Part shown: positions 54,358 through 64,000 of the stretch, one piece after another | Numbering within the stretch: the stretch's first letter is position 1 | Layout of the letters: every line of letters begins with the position of its first letter | Assembly: GCF_010183535.1 (NCBI RefSeq) | Contig: NC_071329.1 | Location: forward strand, 4,278,001-4,342,000 | DNA: 64,000 nucleotides | Direction: 5' to 3' | From: Caenorhabditis remanei | Lineage: Eukaryota; Nematoda; Chromadorea; Rhabditida; Rhabditidae | Notes under the pieces: generated by a model | Database searches by the model: none | The model's input: the letters and a program-made list of their open reading frames with translations, nothing else | What the model was told of the DNA's origin: nothing | Made by a program: the position numbers and the translations under genes

Positions 54358-54830
54358 CTTCTTCTTCTGATTTGACCTCTCAAAAAAAACAAGAATGAAT
54401 GAGACAAGAAGAGAAAGGGGTCGCCTATTTAAGAAGGGTGTAGTCTTTAGTCTTTTCATCAAAAAAATGGGCGGTCAAGGTAGACACGTTGTCTCAAGGT
54501 TTCTTTCGATTTGAATGACACATAGATTTAATACGAATTCCGTAAATAAGACTAGACTATTGGGGGGTCGTCGGGTTGATATGGTCAGAATGCAGAAGGA
54601 AAGCGTAGTTTTTAGTGAAATAGGAAATGTGCAGAGGAAATTTTTTGGGGGTTTGTAATGAAACCTAAAATTCAAAATCTCTGATTAGTATAAAATATTC
54701 AAGAGTACATAATAATCTTGTAATTGGAGAAGATCAAAAGCTCTGCATATCTGAAAAGAGACGCGAACCGTATTAAAGCGATTTGTTCGGCTGCGAGACC
54801 ATTTTGAACTAGATACTCCTCTAACACGTA

Positions 54831-55283
54831 CAGTACCGCTCAAAAGTATATTAAGTTTTGCCTTTTTCAGTTGAAAACGCCAAACTTTGAGATTGTGTCA
54901 TGGTAATACTTATTGTCCCATCAAGTAGATTTTTAATGGATCATACAGATCAAAAGTAGAGCTCCTTTTTTGTAGTTGACAACTTTTTTGTACGGACACT
55001 CCCTAGCAAGTTACATATCGACAAAGTAATTTCTCCCTCAAATCGACTCTTTGAAGTGCAAAATAGTGCGATTTTTGAGCTGTCCCCTTAAAATGATCAT
55101 AACTCTCTAGGTAGTGTCCGTATAAAAAAGTTGTCAACTACAAAAATGGAGCTCTACTTTTGATCTATAAAATCCATTAAAATCTACTTGATGGGACAAT
55201 AAGTATTACCATGACACACTCTCAAAGTCGGACCTTTTCAACTGAAAAAAAACCAAAACTTAATATACTTTTGAGCGGTACTG
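54831..55283. mobile_element. Tc1-like MITE, 453 bp
   Basis: TIR ends CAGTACCGCTCAAAAGTAT / ATACTTTTGAGCGGTACTG flanked by TA. Arms fold fully. Closely related to the 20278 copy (shared CTCAAATCGAC, GTGCAAAATAG, TTTTGAGCTGTCCCCTTAAA). Confidence 0.85.
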
Positions 55284-56559
55284 TACGTGTTCTAATAACC
55301 AGATTATCGGAGTCTGTCCTTGGAATTCAAAACTTTTTCAAAAAAGAATTAGAGCTCTGATTTCGAAAACGCTCCCGTTTTTTTCTCTCAGTTTCTGACA
55401 AAGATGAAATTGATTTTACCGCTAGCTAGTCCGCATGGCTCAACTTTTGAAAGTTCTACAGCTCGTCGTAAGATGAGATTAGCCGACTCTGTTTGCACAG
55501 TGCCCAGAGCTACAGTAACCAATTCTGTAATTAATAAATTGCAAAAAATCCAGAAAGAAAAGTTCAAGGTATGGATCCACGCTAAAGCTTCACTTTTGCA
55601 GTTGACTACTTTTTTGTAGAAGACCTTCCTGGAAAGTTCCAGTTCATCGAGTTCCCATATAGTATTACACTAAAATAGGTCAATTCAAAAGGACTCACTA
55701 GAGTAGGTGTATACAAGAAACTTTACTTGTACGGAAACACAAACTCGGTTTTCCATCTTCCAGAATTCTCTACAAGAGGTACAGTAACCCAGAGCATAAA
55801 AAACAAGCCAAAATCATTTGATTTGCTAGTTTCAGAATATGCTATCGATCTGAAAACAATGCAATTTTTCATCTTTACAATTTCCCCTTTTTTCAGGATA
55901 ATTCCCTAAATAATGCTCTAAAACTATTGGTCTTATTGTTAGACCAAGCTTCAAAAGTCCATCCCGACAAAAAATCACCATTATTATTGTTTTGTTTTTT
56001 ATTCCTCTTCCCCACTATTTTTCGGACACAAACAGCCCACTGTTCCAATTCTCTCTTCTTCTCAAATGTCCTGAAAGCCTCCGAGAAAAAAAATACCGCT
56101 TGATTCTTGGAGACCGCCGACGTTCCGGTACGGTTGGCAGGTGCGCAGCGGAGGGACCGGTCTCTCGGGGGGATGTTTGCATACGGAGGGAGAGAAGGGG
56201 GGCGCCAATGCGGTGGCACATATTACATATCACCTTTTCCTCTTCTTGCCAATCCGGGAGAAGAAGAAGACGACTATTTCTGGTGTTTGGTGTATTTTTT
56301 ATAGTGTTTAGGTGGAAGGGAAGCCCCGCCCCGTTTTTCATGGAATAGTGCAGAGCGTCCTATTCACCATAATTCGACTTGATCGTTTTATGAGTGCGTC
56401 TCTTGTTTTGAGGTTGCAACTGCGCTCTAATGATAATTATGAGTTGTGAATGCTGTGTAGACTTCTATGGCTCCTTTTAGTCATTTATTGTATTAACCCA
56501 ATTTTTTACCCATATCTGAAAAATTACAAGTAATTTTTGAATTTTGTGCAATTTTTCGT
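55284..56559. other. Intergenic, no convincing gene
   Basis: ORFs at 55404-55619 and 55893-56348 lack splice or start context. 56100-56220 is locally GC-rich (GGTGCGCAGCGGAGGGACCGG) and could be a promoter, but no gene follows nearby. Confidence 0.4.
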
Positions 56560-57160
56560 AAGATATAGTGCATCGATAAATTTTAGGGTACAGTACCCGG
56601 TTAAACGTGACAGTCAACTTATTTTTTTCTATAATTGTAATTTTTACCCATTTAAAGGTTATTTAAGCGGGTTTTTCGAAATTCCTGCCGTCTGAAGTGA
56701 AATATGGTGTACTTTGGACTAAAAAATATCATTTTTACGTTGCAGAGATTCGTTTCACGGTCTTAGACATTATTTTTTGGTCCTGGAATAAAAACTTGTG
56801 TTCTTCGCTTGTTTTTCTGCCTACCAACAGGGATTTTTAAAAAAATTTCTGCATTTTGTCGTCAAATATGGTGCATTATTCGTTTTTTGACAGCGAACAT
56901 TCACAGTAGCAAGATTTTGCAAGTCTGAAACACTTCACATTGTCTTTTTCACATAAAATTACGTCTGCCAACACATTTTATACCAGTTTTTCTAGAATTC
57001 TGGATTTTATCGTCAATTATGGTGCATCGACTGTGTTAAAAACTCAAAAATGCGTATTATCCCATTTTTTAGCGCCTGAAACTTTGAAAATTGTATTCTA
57101 ATCCATTTTCTAAAAAAATTTGAAAAATTGTGCAAACTTTGGTCAAATATGGTGCATCGA
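56560..57160. repeat. ATGGTGCATCGA repeats, intergenic cluster
   Basis: Five spaced copies of GTCGTCAAATATGGTGCAT(CGA)-like motifs, with the CTACAGTAA companion word near some, as in introns of the DUF726, lectin F and Q/N-rich genes. 57161-58249 shows no gene. Confidence 0.7.
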
Positions 57161-58249
57161 TGTTTTCCTCAAGTTTTCAAATCTACAGTAATCATCTAGA
57201 AACTTTTTTTTTCACGCTGAATCCAAATTTGCTGTCAATTTTCAATGATTTCTCTGATCTCATCCACTTTTTGCTCTCCACCCCTCCTCAATATTTACCT
57301 ACGCGTTTCTTGATGTTTGTATGATACCCTGGTGGCAAGACAAGCCCTGATCTACAAACAATCAGAAAATTTCTCACGTAAAAGACACGTCACCCAACCC
57401 ATCCAAACCAGTGCCACGTCATAAGTGACAGGTAATCCAGTATGTGTCCACTGGGCGTCTTCCTCTAAGATCTCCTCCTACCAAAAATTATTTTCCATTC
57501 AACACACTCCACTCTGCTTAGGCATCCCAATTGTTTGTTTTGACGACTTTTTTGCTTATTCCTCCTGTTAGTCTTCAATTCTTCAGGTGTTCTCTTTCCA
57601 CTCGAGACCACTTTTCCGTCTTAAGGATTTGGTGGAAAATGGGGAATGAGAAATGGTAGTGTACGTTCTGAATCGTAGTCAAAACATTTGCCTTGTTCGC
57701 GAGCAAAATTCGAAAATTTTTGAATTTTGAATTTGGAACTTTGGCGCCAAAATGCGGGCCTTCACAACTATGGGAATGATGATAGTAACTAAGAAATATA
57801 GTTGGGACAGTGTTTGAAAAAAATTACTAGGAGCTCGAAATTTTTTGAAGTCAGAATTTTTTTTGTCAAACTTTTCGAAAATGTTTTCTGTAGAAATAAA
57901 AGTGTTAGCGGACTAAAAATTTTAATCTGAAATTAAAATTTAGGCTCCGCCCCTCAAAACCAGAGTATACAATAACTGTTTGTACAGGTCTTTGTACTTG
58001 AAAAGTGGGCACCGGTCATTTCAGTTCTGTTTTGGGGCGGAGTTTGAAATTCAAAAAAAAAAGTTAAAGTCCGTAAACACCCTGAGTATAAATTGCAATT
58101 TTTCGACAGTAAAAATGAATTGTTTTTGTTGGAAAATTAGTGAAAATAACGGTTGTCGGTTTTCCAACATAACATTGTTTTTAATACCAATCGAACTAAA
58201 AACTCAACTTTTGTACAAAATTTCCAAAAGAAAATTCCAAAAAAAAAAT

Positions 58250-58335
58250 CATCAAAAAGTGATTTTCATCGGGTTTCGAACCCCGGTTCTTAGTTTCTCA
58301 GTATGGCTCACTACCGCCTGCTACATCCGGCCACA
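58250..58335 (-). other. tRNA-like relic
   Basis: On the minus strand: GTAGCAGGCGGTAGTGAGCC resembles a D-arm region and ACCGGGGTTCGAAACCCGAT is a good T-arm with B-box GGTTCGAAACC. No pairing acceptor stem found. Probably a tRNA pseudogene or tRNA-derived repeat, 100 bp before the Q/N-rich gene. Confidence 0.3.
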
Positions 58336-58435
58336 ATCCGAATTCCGCATATTTTTCAAATCGTGATCATCCCCCTCCCTCAAATCGGTCAATAATTCCA
58401 CAATTACTCAATTCCAGGTCCATCAATCACCACGA

Positions 58436-61400
58436 ATGAAGGTGTTCGCATTGGGACTCGACGAGAATCAGAAGGCCGAACAGCGTGCCGACGAGGCGAT
58501 GAAGGACACGAAGATTCCGATTGATTCGGTCACTTCTGGAGTACCACTTCAGCCGTCGTCGGCGATTGTGTTGGCCAAAGCGCCGAGACGCAAGTTTAGT
58601 GGATTCACTTGTGGAAGTGAGTCCTGGCGCGCCTTTGACGCGTTTTGGACACCCCGATAAACTCATATTTTCCAGTCCTGTCTTGGTTCATCGGTGCTTG
58701 CTGCCTCGTTCTTCTCTGCTTGGCGATTTCTGAAGTCGCCTATCACCGTCAACGTGATCAGGCGTTCCTTCGTCTGAAATGGGCTGAGCTTCGCCAGAGA
58801 ATGCTTGGATACGAATTGCTGTCTCAACAACAAGAATTGGATAGGATGGCACTCGAGAAACAATCGCCGTGAGTCATTTTTAAGACTTGAAATTCTTGAA
58901 ATCGTGATCTACGCACTTTTTGAGCGATTTTTGAGTTTTGTGCAAATTTTCGTAAGATATGGTACATCGGTACCAGGGATGTGCGGAAATAAAATTTTCG
59001 GAAATTTCAGAACTCGGAAATTTTTTTTCGGAAATTTCGGAAACGTTTTCTTTTATTTAATTTAATTCCGGAAATCGGAAATTTCCGAAAAAATATTTCG
59101 GAAATTTTCCGGCGGAAAAAAGTTCCGAAAAAAGTCGGAAATTTCGGAAATTTCGGAATTTCCGATTTCCGTTCCGCACATCCCTGATCGGTACGGTGTT
59201 TGCACAGATTTGGAGTTACAGAAACTTGTCAAGAGGAAGTTTGTTGCGCTGAATCTGAAAATGAGCTTGAAAACGTCGAAAAACTGGTTGTAACTCAAGA
59301 AAACTTTAAAAATGCTCTTTTTTTGCGATTTAGATCTGTTTAGTTTAGAAAAAAGACGGTTTACGCTTGATAACCCTATTTAGCCGATTTTCTGTCAGTT
59401 TTTTGAGTTTCTGTGCAAAATGTCGTCAAATATAGTGCATCGATGTGGTCTTTGCACAGATTTCGAACTACAGTAATCCAAAATTTGAATTTTCGAGAAA
59501 AACGCGTTAGATGTAGCCTATTGCGCTGAATTTGAAATTCAGAATTGTTAAAAATACTGATCAAACCTTTATGTAACGATTTTACCGTAGTTTAAAAAAA
59601 GTTATTCGTTTATCTGTAGTTTTTCGTCAAATATGGTGCATCGATATGATGTTCACCGCAGACAAGAGCTACAGTAACCCGAAACTTAAAAATACTGTTT
59701 TATTCAGACAGTTTTTTCCAATTTTTGATAGTTCTGCAGTTTGTCGTAAAATATGGTGCAGCGACTGTGTTTTCACAGACTTAAAGCTACAGTAACCCAA
59801 CTCACTTTAGTTTGTTCTGCAAATTGTCGTAAAATATAGTGCATCCGATTTTCCCAAAGTACTCAGCAACTAGACTGAAGTAGAGTAAACAATCACTACA
59901 GTATTTCTGTCCACGATCTCTAATCTTATCTCTTGCAGTGTCGAATCGTTGCCACTTCGCCGAAGTGACGACCCGATAAAACCAAAAATAGTTGATGTCA
60001 TTCAAAACGACGCCGCCTCCGCATCTTCATCGGAAGAGTCGAAACCCGTCGTCTTCAATCAATACGCAAATGAACAGAACGAGAAGTTCGGATTCCTTCA
60101 GGCACTTATGGACAAAATTAGGAAGCATGCACAGAGTATGGGATTGAATGGAGATATGCAGGTGCATGTCGTGGAGGTCAAGCCATTGTTTGGAGGAAGA
60201 GGACAGGGCGAGAAGGAGAATGATATTGAGGAAAATGCGTCGGTGGGTCCTTTTTTGGGAATGCTTTAAAAAAAACCTGATTACTGAAAAAAAGTGTTTC
60301 CGTTATTAGAATTTTAGAGCCGGTCCCCGATAAGAAATCGTTTGTACAGGTTTCTGTTATCGAAGAATGTGCACCGTACTCTTTAAGGGGCGGAGTCTGA
60401 AATTCAAAAAAGTACTCTAAGAATCAATTGTCTTGTTTACAGTAAAAATCAAACTTTTCTGCTGGAAAATTGATGAAAACAACTGTTTTTTCGGGTTTTT
60501 CAACGTGAAAATTTTCTCCAAAATCTCACTTTTTCGAAGGACGCCAGAAACCCAAGAAACGTCTGCAAATGACCACAATTTCCTTCTCATAAAATCTTTT
60601 GTTGAAATTTGATAATTTTGCTTACCTCTCTTTTCAAACCGAAATTCATAAGTCCATAGAATGTCACCCAATTTCAATATATCCCTTTCACTTCAGTTCG
60701 AACAATCCCTTGCCGACGGATTCGGTGAGTACGCCATGCCACATCAAGACTTTGGACCAATCAATGATGCCTATGATAATGAGTAAGTTCAAAACTTCTT
60801 TTTTTCGGATGAACTTGATTTAGCCCCCGGGAAAACTTCTCTTTTACACCTCTCTTCTCTATTTTCAGCCGTCTAACCTTCGATCGTCACTCTATGAGAC
60901 GTCCATTCGGTCCTTTCAACAGGTGAATACTAAACTTTTTCGGGATTTTTTTCTTTGGTTGATGGGGTACTAACAGGTATGGGAAGGCGGGCAGCCTAGA
61001 ATCCAGCAAATTGAGATTTTAGGCCACGTTGCCATTACTGATTATGCTCCGTCTATTTATGCAGTTTTCCGTGAAAAATGTTCAAAAACGTTTTTAAAGT
61101 TTTGTTGAAATCGCTGTGCGGTGTTATTGCAAAAATAGGCGTGGCCTAATTTTTTTTCCAAAACTGGCTCAAGACTGCTCGTGAAAACTCCAGATTTTTG
61201 AATTATACGGCAAAACTGCAAAAATGGGCGTCGCTCAGTTTTCTACTCGACAACAAAGTACAAAAAACCTTTAAAACTTTTAAAACTCGTTCACATAGCT
61301 AACTGGTTATTCGCGCGGTGTGAATGCACAAATGGGCGTGGCGTGACTTGGAATTTCTAGAAAACTTTAAAACTCTCAAAACTCTTGTGAAACAGTAAAT

Positions 61401-62244
61401 TTGTGAACCGTGCCGCAAAATTGCAAAAGTGGGCGGGGCCTTACGTTTTATATTCGTTTTCGGTTACTAACCATTCAGGGTGCTGGTGGCCTAGAGTCCG
61501 ACACCTGGAATTCTAGGCCACCACCTCTCCTATGAGACTGCTCTTCATAATCGATGAATCTTTTTCAGATTCGACGGCCCATCCCAAATTTACGACGACT
61601 ACTCGGAGCAGCAGCCACAAGAGCCAATGATGCAAAACCAATTCCAATGGAACAACGGCTTCCCTCAACCACAATTCGGATTCCAACAACAACCAGCCAA
61701 CTGGTGGGGACCCGCGAGACAACAATCAATGGAAGTACAAACGAATCAGTGGAACGGGTTCCCACAAGTCCCTGTTCAACAGTTCCAGCAGGCGCCACAG
61801 GTGCCCCAGCTTCCACCTCAACAGGCTCCACAGCAGCCATGGTACCAGCCGTATAGTGATAATGTTGGACAACAACAGGATAGCCAACAGAATCAGAATC
61901 CATGGCAAGCCCAGAACGACGACTGGATGATTCAGAAGCACGAGCGTCAGAATCAGAACAGTGTCCAAATTCCGTTCCAACCAAATCCAGCTGCCTCCAA
62001 CGCTGACTTTAACACCCCGATGGATGTAATCTCGGATAACGCCGTCGCCCCGCCCTCTACGGCTATTGCAGCGGACCGTGACGCTGGCCGCGACGCTTCT
62101 GAGGAGAACGTGATCTCCCCGGATCAGAGCTTAGAGTCGATTGCCGACGGAAAATTCTTGCCGATTCGTTCCGATGACAAGCCAATCGACGCGGCCGACG
62201 CTCACCTCTTCCAGATTGATGATCCATCAAGTTTCAGACGTTAA
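58436..62244 (+). CDS. Single-pass membrane protein with long Q/N-rich tail
   Basis: Six exons: 58436-58616, 58676-58868, 59939-60242, 60697-60782, 60869-60922 and 61569-62244; all joins in frame; 497 aa. I do not recognise the family. Residues 1-60 are soluble and charged. One hydrophobic segment at about 61-81 (ILSWFIGACCLVLLCLAISE) has positive residues (APRRK) before it, predicting a type II (N-in) signal anchor. A short coiled coil follows (FLRLKWAELRQRMLGYELLS), then an acidic, Ser-rich linker (about 125-230). Residues about 273-400 are Q/N/P-rich with WW and NPW motifs (FGFQQQPANWWGP), like the prion-like domains of C. elegans pqn proteins. The acidic last 90 residues are disordered-looking. 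ATTCCAG at 58411-58417, 18 bases before the ATG, is a probable spliced-leader acceptor. Confidence 0.8.
58974..59186. mobile_element. hAT-like MITE with GGAAATTTC iterons, 8-bp TSD
   Basis: 213 bp in intron 2 of the Q/N-rich gene. Perfect ends CAGGGATGTGCGGAA and complement; flanked by ATCGGTAC at 58966-58973 and 59187-59194. The interior is almost wholly CGGAAATTTCGG repeats. It landed inside one of the GGTACATCGGTAC-type dispersed repeats. Confidence 0.85.
59425..59850. repeat. ATGGTGCATCGA repeats in intron 2 of the Q/N-rich gene
   Basis: Four copies of TGTCGTAAAATATGGTGCATCGA-like motif, each followed after 15-25 bp by CTACAGTAACCC-like words; period about 100-210 bp. Confidence 0.7.
61080..61440. 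repeat. AAAAATGGGCG repeats in intron 5 of the Q/N-rich gene
   Basis: Four spaced copies of (C/T)GCAAAAATGGGCGTGGC-like words preceded by CGGCAAAACT or CGGTGTTATT. The vocabulary matches the 2545-3353 and 11590-11900 repeats. Confidence 0.55.
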
Positions 62245-62428
62245 GCTCCGCCCACCTTCCTTGTAAATTATTGTCGCCCTGTCCGGTTGATAGATGTGTG
62301 ATGTTCTCCTTAAAAACCTTCCCCTTTTAGTATGCCCCGAGATCTCCGGTTACTGTATTTTGTTCACTTATATACATCACACTACTACTTGCACTCCTAC
62401 ACATCTACACATCTACAATGTTTGTTTT

Positions 62429-62434
62429 AATAAA
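62429..62434 (+). terminator. Poly(A) signal of the Q/N-rich gene
   Basis: AATAAA 185 bases after the stop codon. Confidence 0.6.
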
Positions 62435-62659
62435 CTTTTTATCGAAAATTCGTATTATACATAGTGACTTACTTTTTTGTAAGATATGATCTAGGAACCC
62501 GAAAATTGCAACACTAGACTATTTGTATAGTGGTTACAAAAATTACTTTCGCGAAAAGTTATTTCCAGACAAAATATACAGATAGAAAATTTGAGAATGT
62601 TCATAAATCTGACCTACTACCAAAAATCGCTTTAAAAACCACAATTCCCGTTCTTCTGA

Positions 62660-63097
62660 CTAACAAGGGAAGTCTTTGGAAACGCCGCTTTCAAACGACC
62701 TGTAAATTTGGTCATAGGTATTTTCGGCTACGTAGAATCTATTTTTAAAAACAAAACCTACTAAATGACTCTGCGAGCCAAGTTATGAGTTCTCAAACTT
62801 TTCACTTGGTTAAGCTGTTTCGAATGGAACTCCAAATCGGCCGGTTATACGCCACCGTGCGATTTCAAATTTTTTCCCCGCGGTTCACCTGTGCTCGTAC
62901 GTATAAAATTAGAACATATTGGCGTATACTGTTTGCCGATTTGGAATTCCATTGGAAAAGTTTGAGAGCTCATAACTCGGCTCACAGACACATTTAGCAG
63001 GCTTTGACTGCAGAAATGGACTCCCCGTACTCGAAAATACTTATAACCAAATTTATAGGTCGTTTGAAAGCGGCGTCTCCAAAGACTTCCCTTGTTA
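62660..63097. mobile_element. Foldback MITE with AACAAGGGAAG ends, copy 2
   Basis: About 440 bp palindrome matching 24847-25303 over its whole length (CTTTCAAACGACCTGTAAATT, GAGCCAAGTTATGAG, GGCGTATACT). The two copies differ enough to be old. Confidence 0.7.
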
Positions 63098-63114
63098 AAA
63101 GGAGCTTTGGTGGA

Positions 63115-63299
63115 AGAGTTTTTTCCAAGCGGCCGTGTAATCCTCTCGAACAAGATTTTTTGCTCAATTTCTCGTTTTCTCATTTTTTCGTACAAACTTT
63201 CGTGTTTTTTCAATTCACATCGAAAAAAATAGGAAAAAGACAACATTTATTGGAAAAAGTGAGGAAAAAGGACTACACGACCGCGCGGAAAAAACACTT
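63115..63299. mobile_element. Foldback element related to 43398-43985
   Basis: Ends AGTTTTTTCCAAGCGGCCGT and, reversed, GTTTTTTCCGCGCGGTCGTG, with inner CTCTCGAACAAGATTTTTTG. It lacks the hAT insertion present in the 43398 copy, so it shows the empty-site form. Confidence 0.6.
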
Positions 63300-64000
63300 C
63301 TAGTATTTGAAAACGAAATCAAACAACTACTTCTCCTTCCCCAACTAGCAATTACCTTATCCTGCTCAAAACAACAATTATAGGTCTAACGTTGGTCATG
63401 TCGTTGGCACCTTGTTAGATTAGTTTCTCGTTTATTTGACTTTCATTTCACACTTCATGTTTCCAAGAAATCAATTTTATAACATGTATAAGTTTTAGTT
63501 CGTGGTGCACTAGTCTTTTTAGATCTATTGGAAAGTAAAAATTGTATTGAATTTCAAATTTTATTAATACTCGATCTGGGTGTTTACAGTTTTCCTATTT
63601 GTCCCTATTTTCCAAAAATCAGGTACAATTCAATTTCCAGAAGTCAGATTCATTTCTTGTAAACACAGTCAAAGAAGATCCCAAAATTTAATTCCAGAAG
63701 TATTGCACTTTTGTTTTTTCATCTTCCAGTAATTATCCTTTAGGGAGACAACGTGGTTTCAACAAAATTGTAGGAATTAACGAAAACAAATGGAAAAATA
63801 AGGAGAGAGTCAGAAAGACTGAACTTGTTGGTCTACGAAAGCGGAAAACGGCAATTAAATTTTTTACATGTTTTTGCTTTATCACCTGGGAGTAGTTATA
63901 ATGATTCGAGTTTTGGTTTTTGGTTGTGCCCTACTAAAATCGCATGGCCGCTTTTTTTGTTAATTTTTTTTTCAGGAGAACTTTTTCTAGTTTGCACGTC
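63300..64000. other. Right end, no gene seen
   Basis: AT-rich. The sequence TTTTTTTTTCAG at 63964-63975 looks like a splice acceptor followed by GAGAACTTTTTCTAG, but too little remains to support an exon. Confidence 0.3.

Noticed and set aside
55893..56348. Overlapping ORFs on both strands in a GC-rich patch
   Set aside because: GC-rich sequence opens frames on both strands; no splice or start support.
61565..61984. 139- and 84-codon minus-strand ORFs
   Set aside because: Shadows of the Q/N-rich exon, opened by its biased composition.
63964..64000. Possible exon at the right edge
   Set aside because: Acceptor-like TTTTTTTTTCAG is present, but only 25 bases follow and they include TAG in one frame.

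Overview
The window is nuclear DNA from a nematode, most likely a Caenorhabditis species other than C. elegans. The evidence is AT-rich sequence, short exons with TTTCAG-type acceptors and many introns of 45-60 bp, probable spliced-leader acceptors just upstream of ATGs, nematode-specific C-type lectin-like genes, and a dense load of MITE-like inverted repeats with TIRs of Tc1-like and hAT-like type. There is no prokaryotic, viral or CRISPR signal. All gene models were built by eye from open frames plus splice sites. Every complete model joins in frame from ATG to stop.

Layout. 0-7 kb: the 5' exons of an acidic protein (minus, runs off the left edge) and a three-exon COA3-type cytochrome c oxidase assembly factor (minus). 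7-11 kb: repeats and a 2.2 kb foldback. 11-12.5 kb: a CYTH-domain protein (plus). 13-14.1 kb: a Tc1-like element carrying a basic coiled-coil ORF with a poly(A) signal and an ATT tail. 14.2-17.2 kb: a nine-exon gene (minus) for an uncharacterised helical protein; one of its introns is made of three transposons nested in each other. 17.2-26 kb: no gene seen, but many MITEs. 26.1-38.2 kb: a nine-exon DUF726/TMCO4-type alpha/beta-hydrolase (plus). Its 6.3 kb sixth intron contains, on the opposite strand, a complete five-exon SET-domain methyltransferase-like gene. 38-45 kb: repeats, no convincing gene. 45-54.4 kb: six paralogous secreted C-type lectin-like genes (four minus in tandem, one plus, one minus). 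54.4-58.4 kb: repeats. 58.4-62.2 kb: a six-exon single-pass membrane protein with a long Q/N-rich tail (plus). The rest is repeats.

The genes do not form one pathway. The coherent unit is the lectin array: tandem copies share an upstream block with a TATA box, and two copies are separated by a 312 bp spacer that looks more conserved than their exons. The 14.2-17.2 kb gene also has a TATA box, plus paired TGATAA sites of the kind used in worm intestine. The most unusual structures are the passenger ORF inside the Tc1-like element, eight hAT-like MITEs each with a perfect 8-bp target duplication, the triple-nested intron, and the nested SET gene with an altered catalytic motif.
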